64,000 nt of DNA from Sphingobacteriales bacterium 44-15 (lineage in GTDB: Bacteria > Bacteroidota > Bacteroidia > Chitinophagales > Chitinophagaceae), in NCBI GenBank assembly GCA_001899685.1, contig MKWG01000017.1, forward strand, positions 1-64,000. The letters are read 5' to 3'. The position numbers and the translations under genes were made by a program. Positions 1-8,636 of the stretch are shown in pieces; within the stretch, counting starts at the first letter, position 1; every line of letters begins with the position of its first letter. The notes below the pieces were generated by a model that worked only from the letters and a program-made list of their open reading frames with translations, searched no databases and had not been told where the DNA came from.

Positions 1-669
1 CAAATGACTTACTGCACCCTTTGTCACTTCCCCACCGGCAGCTTTCACCGGTACCCATTGTTCTGCAAACTCAAGATCTTCTTTCATCTTTTGCAGGATC
101 ACTTCACGCTTTACAGAATAGAAATCCACTCTCGGTGTCGTTACTTCTTTCATTACCGAAGGAACATCGCCAAATTCATTAGTAAGCATATAATACCGGT
201 ATGCCCTGTGAAAATAGGCTGCTCCCAAAACAGCATTTTTTTCTTCTTCTGTTTTCCATGTAGGCAGATCAATATAAGTAATGGCAGTATTGGCATATTT
301 AATGCCTTTATAGCCTTCCGACCAATACCAGCCAATCCTGTTCCAGTCAGTGCTGTTTAAATTAGCAGTAGGTGTAATGAGCAGATTCAGGTCCTGGGCA
401 GGGCCGGATTTGTCTGTTGTTCCTTCAACAGCCACTTCAGAAAAGATGTTCTGGGTAATAATAGGTGCCCCATCGCCAAACCATTCATAGCGAAGATTGC
501 GTTCGCAGGCAATTAATGAGCTTTTTAGCCCGTCTACGGTATTGAAAGTATTTTCGGGTGTGTAGAATGACAGAGGTTGTGGCGATAAAAAGCTTTTTTT
601 GCATGAACCCATCAGCGTAGTTATTAATACAACTGTAGTGGATAATGCAATTTTATTAATAATTCTCAT
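1..669 (-). CDS. SusD/RagB-like nutrient-binding lipoprotein (3' end outside window)
   Basis: Outer-membrane lipoprotein that caps the SusC transporter and binds the glycan ligand. The 223 codons visible are open to the window edge. The N-terminus has a short charged stretch, a hydrophobic core and a lipobox LMGSC with the lipidated cysteine at residue 23, followed by the usual KKSFLSPQP start of mature SusD proteins. The pattern of aromatic residues and the helical AAYFHRAYRYY segment are typical of the SusD N-terminal TPR region. The gene starts 60 bp after the SusC stop, so the two are very likely co-transcribed. A full SusD is about 450-600 residues, so more than half is missing here only because of the window boundary. 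Confidence 0.9.
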   Translation of the reverse strand, partial: MRIINKIALSTTVVLITTLMGSCKKSFLSPQPLSFYTPENTFNTVDGLKSSLIACERNLRYEWFGDGAPIITQNIFSEVAVEGTTDKSGPAQDLNLLITPTANLNSTDWNRIGWYWSEGYKGIKYANTAITYIDLPTWKTEEEKNAVLGAAYFHRAYRYYMLTNEFGDVPSVMKEVTTPRVDFYSVKREVILQKMKEDLEFAEQWVPVKAAGGEVTKGAVSHL

Positions 670-729
670 TATAATAATAGTTTAATATGATTGGATATAA
701 ACTTCCCTGTTTGTTCCTTTCAGACGATC

Positions 730-3700
730 TTATAAATTAAGATTTACGCCTAACGTATATATCCTTGGCGTTGGTCCAGGATTGCCACCTGATGCCCATT
801 CCGGGTCCCAGTAGTCCCATTCCGGGGCATAAAATGCAGCATTTTTAACAGTGAGATAGAATTTCAGATCCTGAACATGAATACGGGTTAATAAATTTTG
901 TGGAACAGAATAAGCCAGAGCTATATTATCCAATCTTATGAAAGAACTCTTTCTGTACACGCTATAAGTTGCGCTACCATCGCTGGAAAACAGGCGTGCG
1001 TAATCGTTAATAGGATTTTCAGGTGTCCAGAATGGAAATGCATAAGAGTTTACGCGATCAGGGAAAGCATTGCTCCTGTTTTTTGCCTGGTTAAAAGCCG
1101 TTGACTGCCCCCAGTAGGAGTACACCAGAAATGAAAACGTAAAATTCTTTAAAAATGTAAATTCATTCCTTAATGTCCACCTGAAGCGAGGTTCGGTGTA
1201 ACCGAGAAATTCCCTGTCAGCATCAGTATATTTTCCGTCATTATTTACATCCTTTATTTTGAAGTCACCCGGGTAAACACCGTAATCTCCAGCTTCATCT
1301 TTTTCTTTGGTTTGCCAGATACCTAAAGTCCGGAGATCCCAAATTACATCCAGCGGTTGCCCGATAAACCATTTATTCCCGGTATCGTCTTTTTCTTTTT
1401 GCCCGATCACATTGCCATTGGCATCTAAAACATCCTCTTTAGCACCATAAAGGTGAACTATTTTATTACGGTTTAGAGAAAAGTTTAGAGATGTATTCCA
1501 GGTAAAATTCGGGTGTTGTATATTTTTAGAGTTAAGGGCTATCTCAATACCCTTGTTATCTACCTGCCCCAGGTTGTCCCAGACAAGATCAAACCCTGTG
1601 ACATCAGGAAGAGATCGTTTCACAAGGAGGTCATTTGTTTTACTTTTATATACGTCAATGCTTCCATCTAACCTGTTATTAAGTATTGTGAAATCAAGGC
1701 CAAGATTAAAAGCCGTAGTAGTTTCCCATTTTAGTAGTTTGTTTTGCATATTGTTAACATACAATTGGGAGACCTGTGTTACAGCCCCGTCAACAATGTG
1801 GAGGTATTTACCGGTCTGCAAATCAGCAAGTGCCACATATCTGCCAATATCCCTGTTACCGTTCAGGCCATAGCTTACCCTTAATTTCCCATAATTAAGC
1901 CAGCTTGCATTTTTCATGAAAGACTCATCACTGAATACCCAGCCTAATGCTGCGGATGGAAAGGTAGCCCTGGGATTGCTCTGTCCAAATGCTGAATAGC
2001 CATCCCGTCTTACAGTGAGGGTGAGCATATACTTGCTTTTATAGGAGTAAAACAGGCGCGCCATCAATGCATCAGCAGTGCTTTCCTCATCCCCTAACTG
2101 TTGGGCATCACCTTCATCACTATATGCGCAGGCATTGCATTCAGCGACCTGCGTTGCAGCGCCCAAATTATGATAGCTTAATATATCACTGGGCTGGAAT
2201 CCTGTAGCTACAATTTTATTGCGCCATACATGGTACTTTTCTGCATTGGCAAGCAGTGTTACGTCTATGTGATGATCTGTGCCAATATCTTTGCTCCAAC
2301 TGATGAGGTTATCAATCTGCCATTGATAAATATTCCGGTTTTCCCTTGTGCCTCTCCCTCCTAATCCTGCCCAATCCTGCCACAGCGCAGACTCTCCATT
2401 GAAATAATTATACCATTCAAAACGAGGGGTAAAATTTGCCTGGTACTTTATACCGAAAGGCAATGATACTTTTGCGTACAAGCTGGTGTTGAGCTCATAA
2501 TATTTTTTTAGACGTGTGGTATAGGTGGGAACGCCAAAGGGATTACGTCCCCCGCTTGCCTCATCGTTTGGAATATAACGTAATTTAGTAGAATCATCGG
2601 TATAGAAAGAGCCCCAGGGAGAATTAGCTGTAATAAGCGTCCAGTCAACGGGTATCGAGCTCTCGTCCCGTATACTGAATTGGGTGTTCATCCCGACATT
2701 TAAGAAGTTGGTTACTTTTGCATCAACATTAAGCCTTGATCTCACTACATTGTATTCATCCCCTTTAATTGGTCCCTGGTTGTTCATATAACCTAATGAC
2801 CAGTAATAATTTATTCCTTCTTTTCTTCCTGATAAACTTATGTTATAGTCCTGTCGAATGCCATTGCGAAACATCATATCGTACCAGTCAATAGATTGCC
2901 CCTTTTTGTAATTGGCAATCTCGACTGGTTGAAGGTTCAACCTTGTCAGCCAAACAGTTACAGGATCTGCTGTTTGACTTGAATTGTCATAAGCCAGCCA
3001 ATCTGCTACTGAAACACTTGATGGGAGCGTACGGGGATCATCGAACCTGTAGGGCTGCGCATTTATATTTGTACTATACTTACCATATCTTCTCCATACA
3101 TTCAAAAAATCTTCTGCATTATATACCTGTTCATTTACGCTCATTGTAGCAACACCTACACTGGAATTTACATTGATTACGGGTTTGCCCAATTTACCTT
3201 TTTTGGTTGTGATTTGAATAACGCCACTTGCCGCTTTGGCGCCATAAACTGCAGCAGAACTGGCATCTTTAAGAACGTCTACCGTTTCAATATCGTTGGG
3301 ATTAATATCTGCCAGGGCGCCATAGTAGATCACTCCGTCTAATACAATTAATGGACTGGAGCCGGCATTCAGCGTATTTTTACCCCGTACCTGAAGGGTA
3401 GCATCGCCTTTTGCCGATGGCTGGAATCCTACGTTCAATCCAGGTACATTGGCTCTTAATATATCCTGTACAGATGCAGGATGTTCATTCTCTAATCTTT
3501 CTGCTTTCACAGAAGCAATAGCGCCTGTCAGATCTTTTTTCTTGGTGGTACCATACCCGATCACTACGATCTGATCGAGAGAGGAAGCTTCTGTTTCTAA
3601 CGTGGCATTGATGTTAGCCTGATTGTTTACAGCAATGGTTTGAGATTTAAAGCCCACGGAGGAGAATACCAGCTTCGCAGTTCTGGAAACATTCTCAAGC

Positions 3701-3900
3701 TTAAATCTGCCGTTGTCATCTGTGGTAGTACCGTGTGTGGTACCATTCACGGTTACCGAAACTCCGGGAATACCATCCGGCTTTTCAGCAGATGTTACCC
3801 TGCCCTGTACCGTAATGTTTTGTGCAAATGCGGTTCCCGAAAGACAGGAGAGTAAAATGCAAAGCGCCTGGAGGAACTTTCTGAAGATCTTTTTCTTCAT
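730..3900 (-). CDS. SusC/RagA-family TonB-dependent outer-membrane transporter
   Basis: TonB-dependent importer of oligosaccharides, forming a pedal-bin complex with the SusD encoded just downstream. The 1056 residues show a signal peptide (about 1-26, ending AFAQ), a carboxypeptidase-like regulatory domain (about 28-112, ITVQGRV...GIPGVSVTVNGTT...DDNGRFKL), a TonB-box-like stretch (VVIGYGTTKKKDLTGAI), a plug domain (about 118-235) and a beta barrel ending in the aromatic/hydrophobic strand YTLGVNLNL. It lacks an N-terminal STN domain, so it is not of the sigma/anti-sigma signalling type, in contrast to the SusC at 55492. A repeat-filled 146-bp gap separates it from the SDR gene upstream, so it may have its own promoter or share the operon transcript. 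Confidence 0.95.
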   Translation of the reverse strand: MKKKIFRKFLQALCILLSCLSGTAFAQNITVQGRVTSAEKPDGIPGVSVTVNGTTHGTTTDDNGRFKLENVSRTAKLVFSSVGFKSQTIAVNNQANINATLETEASSLDQIVVIGYGTTKKKDLTGAIASVKAERLENEHPASVQDILRANVPGLNVGFQPSAKGDATLQVRGKNTLNAGSSPLIVLDGVIYYGALADINPNDIETVDVLKDASSAAVYGAKAASGVIQITTKKGKLGKPVINVNSSVGVATMSVNEQVYNAEDFLNVWRRYGKYSTNINAQPYRFDDPRTLPSSVSVADWLAYDNSSQTADPVTVWLTRLNLQPVEIANYKKGQSIDWYDMMFRNGIRQDYNISLSGRKEGINYYWSLGYMNNQGPIKGDEYNVVRSRLNVDAKVTNFLNVGMNTQFSIRDESSIPVDWTLITANSPWGSFYTDDSTKLRYIPNDEASGGRNPFGVPTYTTRLKKYYELNTSLYAKVSLPFGIKYQANFTPRFEWYNYFNGESALWQDWAGLGGRGTRENRNIYQWQIDNLISWSKDIGTDHHIDVTLLANAEKYHVWRNKIVATGFQPSDILSYHNLGAATQVAECNACAYSDEGDAQQLGDEESTADALMARLFYSYKSKYMLTLTVRRDGYSAFGQSNPRATFPSAALGWVFSDESFMKNASWLNYGKLRVSYGLNGNRDIGRYVALADLQTGKYLHIVDGAVTQVSQLYVNNMQNKLLKWETTTAFNLGLDFTILNNRLDGSIDVYKSKTNDLLVKRSLPDVTGFDLVWDNLGQVDNKGIEIALNSKNIQHPNFTWNTSLNFSLNRNKIVHLYGAKEDVLDANGNVIGQKEKDDTGNKWFIGQPLDVIWDLRTLGIWQTKEKDEAGDYGVYPGDFKIKDVNNDGKYTDADREFLGYTEPRFRWTLRNEFTFLKNFTFSFLVYSYWGQSTAFNQAKNRSNAFPDRVNSYAFPFWTPENPINDYARLFSSDGSATYSVYRKSSFIRLDNIALAYSVPQNLLTRIHVQDLKFYLTVKNAAFYAPEWDYWDPEWASGGNPGPTPRIYTLGVNLNL

Positions 3901-3979
3901 AATAGCAAGTTTTTTGGTTAATAAAACAGGTTTTAGAAAACTTTTTAGAATAATTGAGCCGTAATTTTTATTGTGCTTT

Positions 3980-4048
3980 AAGCTATCAGGTTTGAGCTTT
4001 CAGTTGTCAATGGCTGATAGCCGATAGCTGAACGCTGATAGCTCTGTC
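3980..4048. repeat. AGCTATCAGC/TTTGAGC word-string intergenic repeat
   Basis: The spacer between the SDR gene and SusC is built from short quasi-palindromic words: AGCTATCAGG, TTTGAGC, GGCTGATAGCC, GATAGCTGA and GCTGATAGC. Several complementary pairs allow a folded structure. The same vocabulary recurs at 10095-10119. The string begins immediately after the TGA stop of the SDR gene, so it lies in the 3' untranslated part of that message. Confidence 0.6.
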
Positions 4049-4811
4049 AGAATCCAATCGCGTTGCCTCCGTCAACGGGCAGTATTATGCCTGTAACATA
4101 ACAGGCTGCATCTGAGGCAAGGTAAACGGCTGCATTGCCGATATCTTCCGGTTTTCCAAGGCGGCCCATGGGGGTGCGGCCTAGTACTTTTTGCTTTCTG
4201 TCAATATCGCCGTTGAGGGCCTTGGCAGACATATCCGTCTCAATAAAACCCGGCGCTATGCAATTCACCCTGACACCCATCGGTGACAGCTCAACAGCCA
4301 TCGCTTTGGTCATACCCTCTACCGCCGCTTTCGAAGCGGTATAGGCTATCACTTTCGGTATGCCGTATTGCGATGCCATTGAGCTGATCATGATGATATT
4401 TCCCGATTGGCGATGTGTCATTTTTTTTGAAAATTCCCTTGACAATGCGAATACTGCCTGCTGATTGGTTCTTATTACTTCTTCAAAATCCCTGTCAGTA
4501 ACCTCCTGCAGATCCTTTTTCATGTTGATCCCTGCATTATTAACCAATATCTCCACCTGACCATATTTGTTTTCCAGTTCCTTCACAAAACCCGGGATGC
4601 CCGCCAGGTCATTAAGGTCAAAAACCTGGTAATGACAGGTCTGTCCCAATGCCTTACAGGCTTCGGCAAGCTGTGCCTCATTCCTGCCTGTGATCACTAC
4701 TTTAGCTCCATGTTTTACAAAAGCCTCAGCTATTGCAAATCCCAGCCCCCTGCTTCCACCGGTTATCACAGCCGTTTTCCCTGTAAGGTCAAATGAATTA
4801 TTGGTACTCAT
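4047..4811 (-). CDS. SDR-family NAD(P)-dependent dehydrogenase (gluconate 5-dehydrogenase-like)
   Basis: Classical short-chain dehydrogenase of 254 residues, a normal length for the family. Visible signatures are the nucleotide-binding TGGSRGLG (17-24), the NNAG motif (91-94), the catalytic serine in MISS (143-144), and the YxxxK pair Y157/K161, followed by PGFIETDM. The overall pattern resembles gluconate 5-dehydrogenase/2-deoxy-gluconate 3-dehydrogenase type sugar-acid oxidoreductases, but substrate cannot be read from sequence. It has no signal peptide and so acts in the cytoplasm. It lies 39 bp after the lipoprotein oxidoreductase, in the same direction, and probably handles a keto- or acid-sugar produced by the neighbouring Gfo/Idh/MocA enzymes. 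Confidence 0.93.
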   Translation of the reverse strand: MSTNNSFDLTGKTAVITGGSRGLGFAIAEAFVKHGAKVVITGRNEAQLAEACKALGQTCHYQVFDLNDLAGIPGFVKELENKYGQVEILVNNAGINMKKDLQEVTDRDFEEVIRTNQQAVFALSREFSKKMTHRQSGNIIMISSMASQYGIPKVIAYTASKAAVEGMTKAMAVELSPMGVRVNCIAPGFIETDMSAKALNGDIDRKQKVLGRTPMGRLGKPEDIGNAAVYLASDAACYVTGIILPVDGGNAIGF

Positions 4812-4850
4812 ATATGGTTTACATCGTTAAAACAAAACGGACGCTGCTTT

Positions 4851-6248
4851 TTACTTTTTTGCTGATGCTATTTCGAGCGCTTTGGTAGTGGTGTAATATT
4901 TGGTCAGCATATTGGGCACTTCCCAACCGGGCAGCTTCTTTTCTTTGAGATATTGCAGGTATCTTTCCATCACCTGGGCAAAATGCGCTTCATGGCCTAT
5001 ATCATATTTTGCCGGTACCACCACTTTCCATTCCCCGGAAGACTGCTTTTCCACCGTTACTCCCGGGTAAGAAGCATCAATCTTTTGTATGGCTTCCTGC
5101 ACTGTATTGTCAAATTGCCCGTCTTGCTTTTTAGCAGGAACGATATACAATACGGGCTTGTAGTTTTCTTTTTCACCCTGCCTTATCTCAACGGTGCATT
5201 TTGTGCCTTTTATTATGGAGTGATGCGAATCCCCGCCTGCAGCGGCTTTATAGTCCCATCTTGCGATGATCTTTACCGGTATGCCCCTGAGGGTATAGTT
5301 CATCTCGCCATTAGCATGCGTTTCGAGAATAGAATCTTTGCTTATATACGGTTTCAGAAATTCGGGGTAGCTGCTGCTGCCTGTGATAGACGCGAATTGC
5401 GAAGGTGTAAGGGGCGTAGGCCAAATTCTCGCACTGGTAATTTTGACATCGTTTTTGTAATCCAGCGCCTGGTCAGGAAGGCATTGCCATTGCACAAGAT
5501 CTACCAGGTGGGTGCCTACATCGGCAATAGCATCGCCCTGCTGTTCGGGATCAAAAAACCAGTCAGGTCGTACCAGTGGCTTGCCGGATACATTCTTAAA
5601 GAAATAATGTATGCTTTCAATAAAAACGGCGGGATCTTTCTCGCTCCCTTTCTGCAGTGCGCCAAACAAGGCAGTGTCGTGCATAAGCGCTTTCTGCAGT
5701 ATATTGGTGATCTCCGACCGTTCGGTCATGATATCATACAGCAATACTTGTTGTTTGGCCGCAGCTTCAAACGCGGCTACCAGTTTTTCAAAATTAGCGC
5801 TGTTGATAGCCATAGGCTTATCGCCCAGCACGTTCAATCCTGCATTGACAGACCGGTCTATATAATCCGTTTTTAAACGGTTGTTGCCGGCAAGCACCAC
5901 TACATTGCCTTTTTTCTCCGCGAACATTTTCTCCGCAAAATCACTTCCTTTATACACAACTTCATTCCAGTGGGTAGGATTTTCAGCCTGGCTGTTGTAT
6001 TGTTTGATAAGGTTCAGGTGCGCTTCCACCTCCGGGCCATCCGGCGCGTATACATAAACGGTAGTATCTATGTCCGGGTAGTTTTTTTTCTGCACCAGCG
6101 CAGCATGGAAATGCCCGGGATCAAGTGTTATCAGTCTAACCATACTGCTGTCATTTTGCCCGGCATCAGCTTTATTTTCTGATGGTGACTGACATCCGGA
6201 AGCGGCTACGGCCACAGCCAATAATATTGCCTTACTGTTTGTCATCAT
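4851..6248 (-). CDS. Gfo/Idh/MocA-type oxidoreductase with lipoprotein signal
   Basis: Putative NAD(P)-dependent sugar oxidoreductase, 465 residues. The N-terminus MMTNSKAILLAVAVAASGC is a lipoprotein signal with Cys19, so the enzyme would be membrane anchored outside the cytoplasm, where a tightly bound cofactor would be needed. A Rossmann-type half (about 35-190, with GLNVLGDKPMAI carrying the usual lysine of the EKP/DKP motif) is followed by the C-terminal domain typical of putative secreted oxidoreductases of Bacteroidota, including HYFFKNVSGKPLVRPDWFFDPEQQGDAIADVGTHLVD split over about residues 218-250. A second methionine at position 2 makes the start uncertain by one codon. Neighbours are another family member upstream and an SDR enzyme downstream. 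Confidence 0.85.
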   Translation of the reverse strand: MMTNSKAILLAVAVAASGCQSPSENKADAGQNDSSMVRLITLDPGHFHAALVQKKNYPDIDTTVYVYAPDGPEVEAHLNLIKQYNSQAENPTHWNEVVYKGSDFAEKMFAEKKGNVVVLAGNNRLKTDYIDRSVNAGLNVLGDKPMAINSANFEKLVAAFEAAAKQQVLLYDIMTERSEITNILQKALMHDTALFGALQKGSEKDPAVFIESIHYFFKNVSGKPLVRPDWFFDPEQQGDAIADVGTHLVDLVQWQCLPDQALDYKNDVKITSARIWPTPLTPSQFASITGSSSYPEFLKPYISKDSILETHANGEMNYTLRGIPVKIIARWDYKAAAGGDSHHSIIKGTKCTVEIRQGEKENYKPVLYIVPAKKQDGQFDNTVQEAIQKIDASYPGVTVEKQSSGEWKVVVPAKYDIGHEAHFAQVMERYLQYLKEKKLPGWEVPNMLTKYYTTTKALEIASAKK

Positions 6249-6255
6249 AATGTGA

Positions 6256-6305
6256 GACCTGTCTACCGACAGGCAGGTTTGAGATTTAAAATTTTAAATC
6301 TCAAA
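6256..6305. repeat. Perfect 28-bp palindrome with preceding hairpin
   Basis: Between the two Gfo/Idh/MocA genes lies CCTGTC-tacc-GACAGG, followed by a perfect palindrome at 6278-6305 whose half-site is TTTGAGATTTAAAA. It is AT-rich in the centre and would form a 14-bp stem. The CCTGTC...GACAGGCAGG part resembles the CTGCCGTaagcACGGCAG hairpin at about 17625-17645. It could terminate or stabilise operon mRNA between the genes. Confidence 0.65.
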
Positions 6306-6315
6306 TGTAAAATTT

Positions 6316-7743
6316 CTAGATCGTTGTCTTTACATTAAATCCTTTATCAATCTGGTAAGGCCATCTTTCGGAGCGTTTCAGCATGAAATTGGCTTCATCG
6401 TCATTTTTGAATTTCTCCAGCACCGGGTCCCAGTACAGCTTGCGTTTGAGCTGCATGGCAATATTGTTGAGCAGGCAAACTGAGCATGCCCGGTGACCTG
6501 CCTCTATGGGTGCGATATTAGGCTCACCGGTGAGGATGGCATTGAGCCAGTTGGCATGATGCTCTTTGCTGTCAATAAGATGAATTTCATTGGGGCCTAT
6601 CACGGAATCCAGGATCTTCGGATCGCTTGCATCCAGCGCTTTGGAGTTCTTTCCTTTGGCAACGGGATCAGAAGCGGTTACCGTATAATTTCCTCTTGTT
6701 ACAAATATCCAGCCTTCACTGCCAACAAATTTTACTCCATTCGGGTAATCATTGCTCGCCAGCACTTTTACGCCGTTGGCAAATACGGTTTCTGTTTTGA
6801 AATTGCCATGCACATCCCAGAGTGCATCTTTTGCCGGCCAGTCTGCAGTACCTGAAATTTCCACAGGCCCGGTATCTTCGGTGCCCATGCCCCAGTTGGC
6901 AATGTCAAAATGATGCGATCCCCAGCCGGTGATCATACCTGCGCCAAATTGCTCGCAACGCAACCATCCCGGTCTTGAAAAATCATTTTGCGGATGCACT
7001 AATTTTTCAGTGTATGGCACATAAGGAGTGGCGCCCAGCCATTTTTCGAAGTTGAGATTAGGCGGTACCGGCATTTCTTTTTCGGGAGTGCTTTCTGTAG
7101 GATTATCTACCGGAAGCCCCACATATATGGTATGCAGCTTGCCAATCCTTCCGTTCCTTACCAGCTCGCAGGCTTTTTTAAACTGAGGCATTGAGCGTTG
7201 CTGGCTTCCTATCTGTAGTATAGCGCCTGAACGATGCACTTCATCACTCAGCCTGCGCCCTTCACTGATGCACAGGGAGGCCGGTTTTTCCATGTATACA
7301 TGCTTGCCTGCACGAACGGCTGTTATGGCGGGGAGCACATGCCAGTGGTCGGGTGTAGCAATGATCACGGCATCAATATCTTTATCGGCAATAAGCTCTT
7401 CGTAGTTTTCGTATGTTTTGGTGCTGTTGTAGCCCGACTGCCCTTTTTTGGCATAAAAGTCATCAATGAACCTTTTACCCAGTTGCAGCCTTTTGCTGTC
7501 CAGGTCGCATACTGCCAGCACTCTTGAGGTATCCCATTTCATGGTGCCGGGTATATCCCAGTCGCGGGCAATTCTTCCGGCGCCTATAGCGCCCACATTC
7601 ACTCTGTTGGAAGGAGCGTACTTTCCAAAAACCGAAGCAGGCACAATAGTTGGAGCGCCTGCAAATATTGCAGCTCCGGCGGTGCCTTTTAAGGTGTTTT
7701 TAATAAAGTTTCTCCTCGAGGATGTAGTTTTTTTTGAGCTCAT
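6316..7743 (-). CDS. Tat-exported Gfo/Idh/MocA-family oxidoreductase
   Basis: Secreted sugar oxidoreductase of 475 residues. The N-terminus contains a twin-arginine signal (SSRRNFIKNTLKGTAGAAIFAG, read in two parts at about 8-29), which fits export in a folded, cofactor-loaded state, as known for glucose-fructose oxidoreductase relatives. The Rossmann fold follows with VGAIGAGRIARDWD (about 48-61), ATPDHWH (about 129-135) and MEKPASLCIS (about 150-159), whose lysine is the conserved EKP catalytic residue. The C-terminal half has GWGSHHFDIANWGMG, usual in this subgroup. Its position between a ThuA-like protein and a second oxidoreductase suggests a role in oxidising or reducing ring hydroxyls of an imported or periplasmic glycoside. 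Confidence 0.92.
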   Translation of the reverse strand: MSSKKTTSSRRNFIKNTLKGTAGAAIFAGAPTIVPASVFGKYAPSNRVNVGAIGAGRIARDWDIPGTMKWDTSRVLAVCDLDSKRLQLGKRFIDDFYAKKGQSGYNSTKTYENYEELIADKDIDAVIIATPDHWHVLPAITAVRAGKHVYMEKPASLCISEGRRLSDEVHRSGAILQIGSQQRSMPQFKKACELVRNGRIGKLHTIYVGLPVDNPTESTPEKEMPVPPNLNFEKWLGATPYVPYTEKLVHPQNDFSRPGWLRCEQFGAGMITGWGSHHFDIANWGMGTEDTGPVEISGTADWPAKDALWDVHGNFKTETVFANGVKVLASNDYPNGVKFVGSEGWIFVTRGNYTVTASDPVAKGKNSKALDASDPKILDSVIGPNEIHLIDSKEHHANWLNAILTGEPNIAPIEAGHRACSVCLLNNIAMQLKRKLYWDPVLEKFKNDDEANFMLKRSERWPYQIDKGFNVKTTI

Positions 7744-7767
7744 GGTATAAAAGTTTATTTATTATCA

Positions 7768-8595
7768 TTAATAGGGGAGAGGATCATCCGGTGCTTTTGC
7801 ATGTGATTTGCTATAATCAAGCGGCTTGTTTTTTCCGATCACCCAGGTAATGCCACCCATAAGATGCTGCAGGAATTCAGGAGTGGCATAGGTTGCGCTG
7901 TCGTGCCCCAGCGATGTATACCATTGTCTTCCCCCGTCAAATTCATGACACCATACCGACGGCGACGAGGTGCCGCCATAATAGGTCGGTTTATCCTTAT
8001 CGTCGAGCGGAGCAAGATCATGTACTATGAGCACATGTATGTCCGGGTTATATTCCTTGAAAAAATAACACTCATCATCTCTTTGCCAGGTATGGGGCAA
8101 AAAGGAAGTGGAGGGATGCGTATTGTCTATAATAATTTCTTTGAATGGCTGGTGTTTTGCGTGGCGTAAAAATGAAGCGCCGATCAGCCTTTTGAACCAG
8201 GGCCATTGCCGCTCCGAGCCTGTAGCCGAGTGAATACCTACAAAGCCGCCGCCTGCCTGTATGTAGCGCATAAATGCCACTTTTTGCTCATCGGTATCAA
8301 AGGTTTCGTTATTGGTGTTGTTGAATATAAGGACGGCATATTTCTTAAGGTTATCTTCAGTAAAGCTTGATGCATCGTCCGACACATCAACGGCAAAACC
8401 ATACTGCTTACCCAGTTGCTGAATTGCAGCAGTACCGGCAGCCCTGTTCTCATGCACGTATCCTTTGCCATTTTTGGTATATACCAGCACCCTTACATTT
8501 TTCCATTTGATATTTCCTCCGGCCTTTGTTTTTTTCTGTGCCGCCGCTGCCAGCGTCATGCAGACCAACAATAAAAAAATCAAGATTCTTTTCAT
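7768..8595 (-). CDS. ThuA-domain secreted protein
   Basis: 275 residues with a signal peptide (MKRILIFLLLVCMTLAAAAQ) and a ThuA domain (trehalose-utilisation family, class I glutamine-amidotransferase-like fold) over most of the mature chain. Seen motifs include VLVYTKNGKGYVHEN, YAVLIFNNTNNETF, GGGFVGIHSATGSE and the C-terminal GGRQWYTSLGHDSATY...GGITWVIGK, all typical of ThuA-like proteins in Bacteroidota. The family is linked to 3-keto-sugar metabolism in rhizobia together with Gfo/Idh/MocA partners, which matches the present neighbourhood, but the exact reaction of this secreted branch is not established. It is 24 bp from the next gene and clearly in the same operon. Confidence 0.88.
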   Translation of the reverse strand: MKRILIFLLLVCMTLAAAAQKKTKAGGNIKWKNVRVLVYTKNGKGYVHENRAAGTAAIQQLGKQYGFAVDVSDDASSFTEDNLKKYAVLIFNNTNNETFDTDEQKVAFMRYIQAGGGFVGIHSATGSERQWPWFKRLIGASFLRHAKHQPFKEIIIDNTHPSTSFLPHTWQRDDECYFFKEYNPDIHVLIVHDLAPLDDKDKPTYYGGTSSPSVWCHEFDGGRQWYTSLGHDSATYATPEFLQHLMGGITWVIGKNKPLDYSKSHAKAPDDPLPY

Positions 8596-8636
8596 TCCTA
8601 TATTTTATGCTTGTTTACAAAACGTACATTCCGGTA

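Noticed and set aside
4953-5876. 307-codon plus-strand frame opposite the lipoprotein oxidoreductase
   Set aside because: Exact antisense of a well-supported gene, rich in Cys, Arg and aromatic residues, as expected for a shadow frame.
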